Made by a program: the position numbers and the translations under genes. Positions 50,611 to 63,870 of a stretch of 64,000 nucleotides of DNA are shown here, piece after piece. How positions within the stretch are numbered: position 1 is the stretch's first letter; each line of letters starts with the position of its first letter. Origin of the DNA: Eretmocerus hayati. Lineage: Eukaryota > Arthropoda > Insecta > Hymenoptera > Aphelinidae. The stretch is taken from NCBI GenBank assembly GCA_029851415.1, contig CM056743.1, positions 13,756,727 to 13,820,726 on the forward strand, in the 5' to 3' direction. Below the pieces are notes generated by a model. The model did no database searches and was not told the DNA's origin. It saw only the letters and a program-made list of their open reading frames with translations.

Positions 50611-53600
50611 TGATATATCCACCCGATCACTTATACTCATCCAGTGCACTCATCGACAGATCCATGACCCATATATACGATCACCCATCACCTCTTTCAC
50701 GTAGGCACCCGATACGTGTCAGCCGGACGGACAGGTTTTGGCTGGGCGTTTAATTATTATGATTAATTATTTAATTGGCGACTTCGGACGAACTTTGGAA
50801 TCCATCTCTGAGTGATCCCTGATTTTGAAAGTTTAACAGCCTGGCTGTGTCAGTTGCAATCCTTATTTTGACAGTGTGTCATGATCATTTCATCTAGCTT
50901 ATTTGGAATCTAAACTCAACTTTATGTGATATAAAATAAAGCCCAAGTGTATGCAAGTATCCTAAACAGAAAAACCACATTACACTTATTCAAAACAAAA
51001 TTCATTATCGTGGCAAAGGTCATAAACTTCAACGACCAAGTTCGATTCTCGACGCGATTTTCTATTCTGTGATGCGAACAAGGGATGCTCGTAGAAGCGT
51101 GAAATCACTGGCTGAGCATGCAGAGTGTGTAATAAGTTATAGATGAAGCTATATAGTCATACCACTGGCTTTTAGTATAGCCCAGGAAGACCCGGAAGAG
51201 CGCGCAAGAGAGGATTCCTTACTTGGTGACACTGCTCTGCCGATATATCTTTGTACATACATAATACAAGAACTCGTCGATGCATTAGTCGACTTGAGCC
51301 CGAAGCCCCGAGTTGCAGTTTTAAACGCTGCTACAACTATATATCTGCAAGCATAGATTTTTTTGCTCAGCGGTACTCATTTCCCAAAATTTGTTATGTT
51401 TCCATCGAATGGGCACAAAGCTCTTCTTTCTTAAATAGCCGTAAAGCATTCAGAAAAAGATCAGAAACGCAACGTCGTCGCAACGTGTGATTTTCACTAA
51501 GTATTTTACTTCAGAACTGCTTTTCGATCTACAATTTGCCGTATTACCTTCAAAAATATGTTTCTGAGGCACTAAAGGGTAAAAAGTGGCCAAGATAGAA
51601 TTGAACAATTTTTTCTTCATCTTTCTTTCTACGGCGATTCTATATCAAAACCTACGTGGTTCATTAGGTTCCTTGGATATAAATGGGGATTTTTCAGGAC
51701 TCTTCCAGATTTTTTCGATGCTTACCATGAAAATGATCACATGTTTTTGAAATCGACGTTTCCTCCTAGGCAGGTACAAAATAGTGAACGGGATGACGCA
51801 TCATGCTACAGCAGAGCAACGAGACCCTTTATATACCGTCTCAATTCGAGATATAGTCAAGAGTAGAACTCTCACAATTTCTCGAATTCAAATTGATAAC
51901 TTCGCGTGTGTGGTTCTCATGTACCACAGATGAATTGGCACATTGGCACCATTTTGGAATTTTTCGTAAATATTGAATCTACGGATGTACCAACACTTTT
52001 CAGGGATTTTCAAAAATTGATTATTATAAGTAAGACTCTAAAAGTCCGTTGCATTTAATTTTTTCTCTGGGGAATTTTAAAAATTCACTCATAAAGCCTG
52101 CCCAACGATCCTGGGAAAAATATTTGCGTCTTCAAAAAGTTGGACCTCGTCAAAAATATTATCCTTGTAAAAACTTCTACGTCACCCAATGAGCTACAAT
52201 AATCGTTTTCCCCCCTTAGTCAGACCGATCACTACCACCCTGTTCACATCAGAAATGAAACCGGCGACTTCAATTCATAAAATTCAGAGCCAAAGCTTGG
52301 TGAACTCTACCATCGGCAACCAGTATAAACTCAAACTCTCATTGATTTATATTTAGACAGAAACAAAGTGAACGTACGTGCCACCACATTGCATCTAACA
52401 GCTGATTTAGACAAGTTGTAAAGTTGAACTCAGTACAAAATCTAAATATCTGCACACTGATCGACTTGCCACAGCTAAACATATCGTATAGTGCAAGCAT
52501 GCATAGGTATATTGCGTATTGTATGTAGCTTTTAAACTGCAGTGCAAGTGACTGGACCTGCAAACGACGACGGCCAGCTTCTAAATTCGCTCCGTTTGGC
52601 ATTCGTTCCACGAATTTGCTCGGTGCAACACAGAATCTCAGAGTGCTGCGGTGGCTGCAAGCTTTTCCTTTCTTTTCCTTTTGCCTCCACGACACACACA
52701 CACACAATATCACCAGATCAGTTCTGATGCCAGTTGCCCTCATTCTCGCGCGTTCACATCAGGCTCTCTGCATCGGTTAACTTCATCATATTCCCACGCG
52801 ACATTGCACTGATGTTGTGATTGACACTGATTTTAGGGTTTGCACTTTGCAGGTATGCCTAATTTTATGGCTATTTATCATACGAGCATACAGTCTTGGC
52901 AAATATAGCCGTTTGGTAATCATGTTTCTTTCCCTAATCGATTCTGATGATGTCCCCGAGGATGTCTTACATCGGCCAATGATTCGATCAATTGAAACGA
53001 TATTTCTCGGTAATTTTGATTTGATCTGTCTGCAAACCTCCAGTGACATATATGACATCTTTCGCCAGTTCACCCATCTATTGTAAATGAATTCTTGGGC
53101 AGATTTTCGGGAGGAATGATTTTTTTGTTCTTTCTCATTTTATTATTTTGATTTTTCATTTATTATCATTTTTCACTCTTTCATATTCTTCTCAATATTT
53201 TTAATTCTTTCAAATCTCTGTGTAGATGATAGAGATCAGCAAAGGATCAAACGTGTGATGGCTAGACTATCTCAGATCTGAACATTGAAGTGTTGTTTTA
53301 TAAGCTCACTTCACAATTGATCGGGCTATACAATACCTATTTCGATACACATCACATTTCAGCCGACCAAAAACCATTTTAGCAGGACAAGCTGTCTCAG
53401 CATCGTCTGAATTTTTTTCGCAAGGAATGCAAATTGATGGTCGAAATTTGGAATACAGAAAAAAAGTCACAAAGGCCACCCACAACGTAAATAACATCCC
53501 ATCCTATCTTTTGCGGCTCTGATGTAGCGATCCGTTCCTAGCCGTGGCGTACTGTCGTCATCCGCAAACATATAGAAAAAAGTATTGGAGCATCGATCGT

Positions 53601-55930
53601 AAAGACGACAAACGCATACTTGACTGAACATCGGGGGATGTTTTGACTTTTCTTCTTCATCAGACTACTGGTTGGTAGACTGGGGAGAAAGGATAACAGG
53701 ATTAGGAAGAGTTTCATTCAGATATCTGACTCTTCTCACGAAGAATAAGTAAAGGTTAAAAAAGAATTTTTAAGAAACGCTTTTATTCACTGCGCGAAGA
53801 AACGTTGTAGAATTTGCGGGAGAATTCGGCAGAGTGTGAGAGAGATAAAATTTAGTTGAGCAGTGAAAATTTCTTGAAAAAAATTGCACTATACACGACA
53901 AAAGATGCATATAAGAAACTAATATAGCGGAGACGCGTGTGCTGGGCAGCTCGCATAAGCCCTACACTCGGCCCTACTACTTATATGGCGCCACTATGTC
54001 GCGAGTCACTCAAATTTCGGAAACTGTATATATATTGAGAATTGAATGCAGCAGACACTTTGGCAGACATATCTTTGGCTATGCCCTCCATAATACACGC
54101 ACACACGAGGTTAATCACGTCGAAAACGTGGGCAACCTCGAATCCTGCATCGACGTACGCTCGGATGTGGTCCAAAGACCAATCAAAATCAGAGTAGACG
54201 GAGAAATCCATTTTCCGTATTTCAACTGATTAATATAATCCAAAAGTAATGACACTGACACTCTATTGAAAGGTATATCGTGCGAGTCCTACAGAAAGAA
54301 GGCAAAGATCACTATGGACACGAGACAAGTTATCGAGGAAGACACGAGGTAATGGAATGGCGGCATGGCGGCGGATGAACGCAGTTTGCCCTCGACAGAG
54401 CGGGGACGGAAGTGGGGGAGGGTGCGTGCATCGGGAATAGACTTTGGAGAAACGAAGAAAGCTAGATTGCATCAGTACACTCATTTGATTAGTGATGTTT
54501 ATTACTAGGACACGAACACAAGAGAAACGAAATGAACGAATTAACATACGGATCGCTACACAGACACTCGACACTCAATTGGGCAATGAAGTATTTTCCC
54601 CAGATTACACACACTGATTTGGAAAATACCTCATAGACAAGTACACCGACGAACGAATACATAAAGAATGTCGAAGGTGTTCACTAGATGACGAACTGGC
54701 GCTCGGTCGAGTGCAATAAAAGCGTTTAAAAATTGATAAAGATAAATTCAGCTCAAAGTTCAAGACTGTTCGAGTTTTTCACGCATATATTCCATGCACT
54801 GTGTTCTTGGAGAGTGCTGAGTGAGTGTTGAATATCTCACTTTATTGTTGTATTGATTGTCAAAGGACGAAAAACCCGAATGATATTGTGCGGTACGATC
54901 GAATCAGAATAATAGCAAACATACTGAAATTCTTTCTTCTCCATTCGATATCTTTAGAAGGTAAGAAAAAAGTTGCCGGAAAGTTGTCAATATCAAATGA
55001 ATAAATTGACTTTCAAAATACAGCTGTCTTAAACTTGGACTAAAATTTTATCTTTTTTGAATTTTTACAAGAAAAAAGAATTCTTGCGAAGCATCCATTA
55101 GTTTTAACTCTTGCATTGACCTACACTTCACGAGACGAATGATGATGGGTAGAAGGGACTGAATTGGAAATGAAATTTAATTTGATTTGGATAGCAGAGC
55201 AGACTGAAGATGTAGAAAAAGGTTCTATCGTAAACGTTCGAGTAATCGTGGGTTTTTTTTACTCCTCTAACTTTCATCAGAAGAACATGAAATTGATCCA
55301 TCCTCAATTTCAATCAAAGTAAAAGCATCAATCAATTTCAGTCATATTCATTATTTATCCACATACTAACACATTAGGCCTAGCTCGCATAAGATACCTA
55401 TTCTTCACAAGCTCATAGAATGATGAAAAATATAGGTGTAGGAAGATCGTACAATGACATGTAATTTTTGAAATGGAAATCCCAACCAGAGTCGAATTCC
55501 ACAACGATCTCAAATCGATTCTAACGTCCTGAAAGCTAATTAACTATTATAAAGGATTATAGGTAGCATCTTGAATGATTTTTGTCGCAAACTTCCAACA
55601 GAGCCTTAATTTATACTGAACACGAAATGGAAAACCTGTTTTCTTAATGATTTCAGTAGCATGAATGCCTGGCTACCATAGATGAGTTGCCCTTGTCAGT
55701 AATATTTTTGCTTCTATCATTTCGTTTTTAAATTTCTCTTATTCTTGAGCAAAACCCGATAAATTTTGACTTTGATAACAAGACTCATAACTGTTGAGTA
55801 CAAAGTTTGAGTATTTTCTTCATTTCGTCCGGTGTACCATTTTGTCATATGTATCAGGAGTCAGAATTCTTTTTCCAAAATTTTGATACCTTAAAACTTG
55901 GAGTGAAATAAAACCATTGTACTTTTACAG
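50611..55930. other. Intergenic region, no gene recognised
   Basis: 5.3 kb. GC-richer islands with short frames on both strands lie at about 51230-51490, 52540-52800 and 53930-54230, and a short CA run at about 52692-52705. None has splice context or a family signature strong enough for a gene call. Confidence 0.35.
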
Positions 55931-56201
55931 AGCTCAATTGTTGTATTTTGAAAATTCAGTTAGATGCTTTGAAATTTCCAACTCAACGGCTGAAACTCTG
56001 TATCACTTAGATGATAGGAAATATACATTTCATATTTTCCCGAGGGAGATGCTGGATTCAGCCAACTTGTACGAGATACGTGTCATTATCGACTGTCAAG
56101 ATATTTGGAAAAGCTCCAAGATGCCAACAAAGTTCCCCTCTGAAACTTTCTTTCCTCTATCTTCCGGTAAACAGTATTTCACCTGCGTACAAAAATGCTT
56201 G
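55931..56201 (+). CDS. Candidate internal coding exon, unrecognised
   Basis: An open frame bounded by a TTTTACAG acceptor (55929-55930) and a good donor TTG|GTGAGA (56202). It would encode about 90 residues with a hydrophilic, globular look, including VRCFEISNST, YHLDDRKYTFHIFPREML and ANLYEIRVIIDCQDIW. The alternating beta-strand pattern with YEIRV followed by a Trp is reminiscent of a fibronectin type III or cytokine-receptor domain, but this is weak inference. An earlier donor at 56167 is possible. No partner exon was identified, so this may be an isolated chance frame. Confidence 0.25.
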
Positions 56202-58079
56202 GTGAGAAATGGTCTTTGTTTTCTTTGGCTTGTCTTAGAGTTTCCAATTGCTTATTTGCATAAGCCCTTCATTCCCTTGGGTACAGGCATTTGATATGTA
56301 TTGCGTGTTGTGAGCATGATTCTAATTTTTCATGCAACTTTTCGTCACTCGAAATGATTAAATTTTATTGTGCTGTACGTGCAACGTTTGAAATTAAAAA
56401 ACCGCTCGTGCCGAAGAAAATGTGCTATTGTTATAGAATAAGTTGAGTTAATGAGAAAATTCCAACAATCGGGTGCTTTAAATCTGACTGGTTTGAGATT
56501 CTCAGATCAAAGAGAAAAGTGTGAATGAACGTAAAGGACGTTTCAGTCAAGTTTGCTTTGACGAGAAATGGGAATGCTGTCGCGTTAGGAATAAAGGTTG
56601 CGCGGGGGTTGGATATAGCAAAGTATAGCGAAAAACTGTCGAGACGCCAGGCATCGATCGACTAACAGGCAGACTATCTCACTCTTACTGCTATGGAAAA
56701 AATTTCCTTTCCTTTTACTGGGAGCTTCCTTAGAGGGTGATTACATTTCCATAGTCAACGTTCATACCCATATAACTACATTGTCAATTTGTAAGAGTGT
56801 TTTCGTCGATAACTGTACGGATAAGAATTTTTCTTTGCCATCAGCAAAAATTGTCAGTAGTTTTTGTGATAGGTATAGATAAGGGCTTTTCCTCAATTGT
56901 CCATGAATTCGATTAATGATGCCAATTTTGACACGAATGTTACATCGCTTTTATACCGCAGCAATCTTGATTCACGTGAGGAAGCCTCGCGGACGGAAAT
57001 GTTCAAATTTCTCTTGCAAATTTTGGTTAAGATTGATAGAACAGAGAAAAATTGTCAAAAACGTTCCATTCTATCAGATTTGGGATCATATTCTGATTCT
57101 AATAAATCATTTTTCGATCCTGCGCATCATGATCGATGAGATTCCCAGGCCATTGTTCGAAAGACACAATGTCATGAAATGCTTGAATGATCGATCAGTC
57201 GACGATGAAGTGCTCTCCATTAAAATAAGTATATGACTACTTTGATCAGCTGAATTTCAAAGTATAATTGATTCATTACCCCATAACTTCTCTGAAATAG
57301 ACTGGTGGATTTTTTGTACAACCTAGCAATTCATTATTACTCGACTAATGAGTGAAAAAATCTGTCTTCTTCACCTTCCGTGCAACTCAGAAAATTTCAC
57401 GAGAGCGATAGGACTTTTTCCTGCGAAATTTTGTTTTTTCTCGCATAATCTCATTCATTTCACTATTTTGTCTCCCGGTGAGCTTATTTTTTCTACGATT
57501 TATTACAAAAGATTGTGGGGTTCTGAGTTGAAAAATCATCTCAAGCATTCTTCATCAATGCAGAATGCAACAATAAAAATATCAACGACAGGCAGGAGTC
57601 ATTTCAGAGTCATAGAAAACTAATTTTTCGAGTAGCATCCTGGAATCCTATACACTACCCTAATTTTTTGATTCTTTGGTGTTAGTGTAAATCAATTTAT
57701 TTCGGCCCAATGTTTTCAAAAAATTATTATAGGTGATGTAGGTACTCGGAGCATCAAACAAAAGATAAAAGTTTTGTCAGTAACAATCTATCGTCTAGAG
57801 AAATCCAGAATTTGCGCTGAAAAATTGTCCCCATGAGACAAAAATAATAAATACCTCTTGAACTTTTGATTTCGATTTTATCAAACTTCACCTACTAAAT
57901 ATTTAGCAATGCGTCATTACCCGTAAATGTAACTTTTCGTTTTGGTGTAAACTATAAGAATTCGCCGTGAAGTCACTCTTGTGCCATACCACTGAGTTTC
58001 TGTATGATGCATATCGAAGTAACAGGTTGAAAAAAGTTCAAAACAAGAATGAAAATTTTGAAAGTTTCCGAGGAACAAG
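56202..58079. other. Intergenic sequence, nothing recognised
   Basis: AT-rich; short frames at 56897-57236 and 57348-57623 lack splice or family support. Confidence 0.35.
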
Positions 58080-59171
58080 TAAGGTAAAAGCACCAATAGT
58101 GGAACACCGTATTTTACACTGAAATTTGGCACCTATACTGGAACAAAGATTTTCTCCGCAAAAAATGGACCAATCGTCGAACAAAACATATTGGCGTGCT
58201 CTCCATTGTGTTGAAATTTGAGCTCATGCATCGCGATATGTATATGAAAAGCTTTTTAACTCCATAAAAAAATCATGAAGTATATGGTGCCTCAACCATT
58301 TTCCATGGGGTGTTCCACTTCAGGTTCCACCCCTGAAAAATGGGACCAATAGTGAAACAAATCACGCTTCGGTAAAGTCTAGCTTTGTAAAGGATCAAAG
58401 CTAATGAATAATATCTTTTCGATTACATACTTGATGGATTCGAGTAATTTACCTGCCAAGGCACAATTGTGTTTTAATAAGACAACTAACATGACTTTTC
58501 CGGTATAGGTCCCACGATCTTCGAATTGGATCCTATACCGGAACAGAACCATATTTTCCTCGATATTTTCCAACAAAGTCAGTTCTAGATAATTATTGAG
58601 GTCATGAATAATATGATTTTGAGTACAAATCGTATGTATTTATGGCAGACTGAAGTAATTTACTTTACGAATTGCATCTGAACAGAATTTTGTTTATAAG
58701 TGAAGTAACACTTAGTTGGGTGTTCCATCATATGTTCCATGCACTTGAGAGTGGGAGATATACTGTAACATGTAATTTCGAACCTTAAATGAGGTTTCAA
58801 GTCAATTAATCATATTTTTTCGAGTACGTATACTTCGTATTTAGTGAATTAATCTATTCTGACACAACGAAAATACTCTAAATTAGATTAATTGTCTGTT
58901 CTACTATAGGTTCCTTTCATGCGTTCCAGTACTGGTCCCTATAGGTTGAAAGACGGTGTTCCAATAGAGGAGCAAAACATGCTATCGTATGATACTAATT
59001 ACTTTAATTTTATAAGCTCTTTCGGGATTTTCTTTTTAGCAAACTATTCGCAAAGAGTTTCCCTACAATCTACACCAATCTGATCATATAGCTTACTCAA
59101 ATTGTTTCTCCGAGACTCAAGTGACCAGAAAGTACTCGGTTTTCTGTTCCACTATTGGTGCTTTTACCTTA
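58080..59171. mobile_element. TA-flanked non-autonomous DNA transposon with internal motif repeats (1.09 kb)
   Basis: Perfect 25-bp inverted repeats at 58082-58106 and 59145-59169 (AGGTAAAAGCACCAATAGTG, then GAACA) with TA directly outside each end. Diverged copies of the terminal motif, in both orientations, recur about ten times inside (for example near 58131, 58169, 58310, 58343, 58499, 58528, 58719, 58900, 58930 and 58957). There is no transposase frame. The TA target suggests a Tc1/mariner-like mobiliser; the dense internal motifs may be transposase-binding sites. Confidence 0.8.
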
Positions 59172-60149
59172 GTAATGAAAAGAGGTCTAATAATGGTTCA
59201 CCAGGAATTTGTTCAAGGTTTATTTACAAGAAATCGGGCAAGAAAGTTTCATTGACACAACCGGACGTGATTTTATAGAATCTCTAATAAATTCAAACAT
59301 TTGTATTTTGATGGAACATTTGATAAAGACGATGATGGCCGGGGTTGTAGTGATTGGAATGAAATCACATCAAAAAATATGATTGAAATAATTTTACTGT
59401 ATTAGTTGAGATTTCCCATTCACACATATGGAATTGGAAGTTGTGGGAAATCTGGAAGGCATTCACTGAATTCCTTTCTTGTAAGGGATATGTGTTTTAA
59501 ACAAAATTCCTCCAAACATTTTTGGATTTTTTCTGACTCCTGGGCAGATTCCATTGTTGTAGTGAACGGGTGTCGGAGCGGGCTATGACCACATAATACT
59601 TGAATACCCTTATTTACATAATTTACGTAGTTAGTGATGATCCACCCGGTGACCCAGATATAAAAGAGGTCAAAACATCTCAAATATAACCGAACGTATC
59701 CACGAGGGTGCAAGTATCGGTTCAAGTGAAGATGATCTGGTACTATCATGAACTATAATTTACAGCCCAGCAACCACACCCTCGTGCCTCGACCTGAAAA
59801 TTAAATCGTGGGCGAGCCGTGACTTATGCATTTTCTTGTTTATCTCATGCTGTGTTGCCTGATATGCATTGAATTAGTAGTTTGAACCACGTAACCTTGT
59901 CAACAAGGTCTCATTATTCGCGAAAATGTTTGACACTGACGCGACCCTTTTACTAAAATTTTGGATCCATCAGTTTTTATTGAAGGATTGTTGTTCTACT
60001 GGGAAATTGAAGTACACTGAGAACCGTGAATACTTCACCGCACGATGCGATAGTACCTGTGACTATCCATATCGTAAAACCAAGCTGGAAGATACTCACA
60101 CTACCTCATACGATACGTATAGTCTGCTGCACTATCCCAAACTCTCGAG
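59172..60149. other. Intergenic sequence with an unexplained minus-strand frame
   Basis: A 109-codon open frame on the minus strand (59749-59420) contains a hydrophobic stretch CFDLFYIWVTGWIITNYV and a charged tail SAQESEKIQKCLEEFCLK. It is not recognised, and without partner exons it is not called as a gene. Confidence 0.3.
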
Positions 60150-61760
60150 ATAGTAATGGTTACTATCTCGCGTCGCCGGGGACTGGAATATTTGGCCATA
60201 TGAATATATGATTCCTGATGAGAAATTTTTTCATGCAGAATTTAGGTTGCTGCTATATGGAATTATCAGAATTGAATTAAAAAAATTTAGCTGCTTGTAG
60301 CTTGGTTCCATCCCTGAAATTTCTAGAATCTGAAGATAATTCTTTCCAATACAAGAATTGGCTTGTTGGTTTGCAAGCCAATCCCCAAATTTCAAGGTTA
60401 TAGTTCCTGCGTAACCATCCAAGTGTCTTCGGATGAATTCAAAATTCTGTTCCTTGAAGATGTTTCTACCTCCTGTTCATCGGTTGAGATTGTTAATTCA
60501 TAAATTAATATATTCTGTCATGTCTCTGAGCTATTGCAGCAAGTCTACATGACATTAGTTTGTGGCGGAGGAAATGCATGCCCCACCTTGTATGTTATTC
60601 TTCGACACAAGACCTGAAAACTTTTCTGCATTTGCTGAATGTGACCAGCGCTGAATGTGACAGATCTTGAACTGCTTGATTCTTATGGAACACAGAACCC
60701 AGAAGCCTGTGGTTCTTGGTGTAGCACTCGCATATCTTGGTTATAATTATTTTTAAGGAAAAAAATTGTCTGACAATGTAAGGGAAGAAATTGCAATTGA
60801 ATAATTTCGCCATCTCAATTTGCTCTTTCAAAGTTTCACATGCCCTCATTCAGATATTTTTAAATGTTCACTTTAGTATATTTTTGACAACATCTCCAAG
60901 CGTCATCAAGATTTTTATCTTTGATTTGGGTTGAACTTAGTGAAAGAGTTATCATTCAACACAAATCAAATGAGCCAAGTGTGAATGAAAAACAAGAATC
61001 TTGATGACACTTGGAGATAATGTCAACAAGATACAACAAAGTGAGCTCCCAAAATCTCTGAACAAAATTTATGTATAACTTGGAATGACAAGATTATCGA
61101 ATTTGAACTCCTCCTCTTTGTTGTAGATACTGTTTATGTGAAACTGATTAATGATTACAAGTAAGATATGCGAATATAATCCCAAGAACCACAGGCATTT
61201 GAATTATCTTAATTGAGAACCAAGCAGCTCAAGGTCTGTCATCTTGAGTATGAGCAGATCAATCTATGAATATTTCTAGCACTCAAGTCGAAGGAGAACA
61301 TATGAAGTGTGGATTGTATTTCCTTCGTCACTGGTCAATACTGTCTGGACTATCATTCTTATAGCTCAGAAGGATGACAGAATAGTTCTATCCATCAAAT
61401 AAAAATCACAGCTGATGCATATTGGTACAAACATCCCCAGGAAAGAGAATCTTGAGTCCATGCGAAGTCACTTGGCTGGTTACGCAGGACCTATAACCTA
61501 CAAGCTAATTCTATCAAGTCATGATCTTGCTTCCATAGAAGGGACAATGTACTTTTTTGCATCAGATTTCATTCTCCAAAGATGGAATATGCTAGCAAAT
61601 TCCATTTTCATTTCCAAATTTATCAAATACAGTGAGATGTGGTGTGAATCGTTCTCCATGTTATTCAAATGGGACTGATGATATACCACAGCAGACGATC
61701 CGTAGTGCCATCCCCACTTCTCATGTACTTGACTGAACTTTCGGATAGTAGCCATTACTA
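60150..61760. repeat. Degenerate large inverted duplication (arms ~750 bp)
   Basis: Sequence left of about 60947 is mirrored to its right with many substitutions and small indels. Anchors: 60150-60170 with 61745-61765 (GATAGTAAC-type), 60404-60415 with 61479-61490 (TCCTGCGTAACC and its complement), 60601-60606 with 61287-61292, 60705-60717 with 61184-61196, and 60884-60930 with 60985-61030. All give the same centre within a few bases. The arms carry short frames but share no intact one, so this is an old foldback element or a decayed inverted gene pair. Confidence 0.65.
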
Positions 61761-63716
61761 TCTCGGTGAGTCGGCGGTACAATCGGATCGTTCGAAGGAC
61801 TATTTTTCAGCGTCGCATGAACGATATATGGAATCGTTGAGACAAGGAACAAATTATAGTCAGGTGTACGATTCATGGCTCTCAGTGTACAATTGAAAAA
61901 AAAACGAAATCAAGTAGGGAATTCATGGGTGAAGTCCTTGTCACTAAATATTGATTGCCGGAAAAATTCAAAATTTTACGTGACTTTCTCACATTTTGGA
62001 TTTTGATGCACCCCGATAAACTTTGTATAAAATCCCTACTAGTGACTGACCTGAGATGAATAGAGCAGAGATACGTCTATCTATATTTGTGTACTAGAGT
62101 CAAGCGCCCCGGATCCGCCTCTTGGCTCGCCCAAAATAGCTTCAGAATCGTTTTATTGATTAACGCGGTGACACACTACTGATGTCTGTGATCATCTTCC
62201 TTGATACACACCTGACATTTTTGAATGATGTAGTACATTCTATCTTAGATCTTCGACCTCGTAAATGACCGTCAATTGATATAGACCGAAGAAATGCCGA
62301 GACGTATTGAATCAGTAAAATGTATAAGTAGCAATGTGATTCTTCAAATTAAGACCCTGGGTATAAAACAATTTTCATTTATGAAACTTTTCTCCACTGA
62401 CAAGTTTTATCATTGAATAATCAAATGGTAATCCATTGTGTCGCTTTATTCAACAAAATTTTCATAGCTTCAAAACAGTCATTTGTTGCATCTGAAGAGG
62501 AAATGCAAAAATTTTCAAACTGTTTAGAGAATAAGAGCGGGCAAATACATCTTCTCCTCTTTGCATGAAATAAGTATTTGTAATGCAAATACTTTATAAC
62601 TTCTGAGGTCTTACTCAACTTTGCTTGAATAGTGTAGTGTGGACGTATACTATAGTTTGAAAGGGTGATGAAATTAGCTATTTGTTATTCATCTTCTTCA
62701 ACTTTAGTGACCATTCAATTAATTCAATTTATTGACAATCCGTGTACTATGTACTCAATCTTTGTCAAACCGTAGCATAAATATTTGATATCTGTGTTTT
62801 TAATTATTATCGAGTGTTAGTTTGGGCTCGTTGAATTTTACCTCGCAAATTTTGAAAATTTATTTCCATGGCCGTGCGTGAATGGTTCTGGTCTAGACCC
62901 ACGAGAATCGAGTGCATAAGCGCAAGATTCCAAAAATATTCAGATATCCTCTGGCGACTATTCAAAGTGGAAAATAAACTTTCATCTGACAGTCTAAGTG
63001 AAAACTACAAGTTATGTCATTTCATTGAGTAAAGTGAGTAAATGTTCCAAGGTCCGAACTTTTAGTGCATGATGCGCTTTGGATCTTGGTTGATTTAATC
63101 TTACTCGAAAAGTGAACTGTCCTTTTTTTTCATCGTTATCGTTCGCCGTTATAAATACGCGCGAGTTGGTTAAAAAAAAAACTCAAAATGCTTTTTTGCA
63201 CTCATTTTTTAATCATGGAGTTTCTCTCAGAGTGGTGAGCTGCTCAAAATTCCACCACTAAATTTGAAAAGACACCTTTAGATGCGTTGAAAATTTAGAT
63301 TCTCGTGGGGGAGAGAGTAATTGATTTAGAATTTCTCGTAGGTGGGTTTTTTAGAATAGCTCTTTCCAGGATTTTCAGACTCAGGTGAAAAAATTTCTAA
63401 ATATTTCACAAGCCATTTTTTGGCGATACGAGGGTATGGGAATGTCGGTTCCTGCTAAACTAGATATAGTTTCCGACCAGACCCGAAGATGAAGGTCGAA
63501 ATTGACACGATCATGCAGAAACCATCGCGCCCGAGTATCAAGTGTGGAAAATTTTCTTTCGGAGCTCACTCAATTTCCTCAATTTTGTCAGGATTTATTG
63601 ATGGGGAAAATTGTCAACTTTCTCGAACATGGCTTTGTAATTTAGTAATCCAATTTTCCGGAAATTTTGCATTAAGCATGATGAAACTTTGAAAATTCTT
63701 CCTTCGCGCAATCCAC
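61761..63716. other. Intergenic sequence, no gene recognised
   Basis: AT-rich, without supported frames. The frame ending at 61896 (tail SQVYDSWLSVYN) continues out of the inverted duplication and follows a possible acceptor at about 61690, but it has no identified partner exon. Confidence 0.35.
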
Positions 63717-63870
63717 TACAGTGAAACCTCCTCAGAAATCTCTCTGCTCGGACACTCTATATAAGGTCCAGCGCCGACATTCGGCGTGGCTTTCTTAATA
63801 CCGGACACCACTATAAGACGGACATTTTTTTAGTGACCAAAGGTGTTTGCTTTATAGAAGTTTTACTGTA
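63717..63870. mobile_element. Short pogo/Tigger-like MITE (154 bp)
   Basis: The ends are TACAGTGAAACCTC on the left (63717) and its near complement GAAGTTTTACTGTA on the right (to 63870), with TA at both extremities. Internal phrases such as GGACACTCTATATAAGG and CCACTATAAGACGGACA are typical of pogo/Tigger-derived MITEs. There is no coding capacity. Confidence 0.65.

Noticed and set aside
51001..51060. tRNA-like B box GTTCGATTC with an upstream TGGCAAAGG
   Set aside because: No acceptor stem, anticodon stem or T stem can be formed; probably chance or a decayed SINE fragment.
53939..54229. Paired 96- and 76-codon frames on opposite strands
   Set aside because: Neither has splice context nor a family-like composition; probably a regulatory or composition effect.
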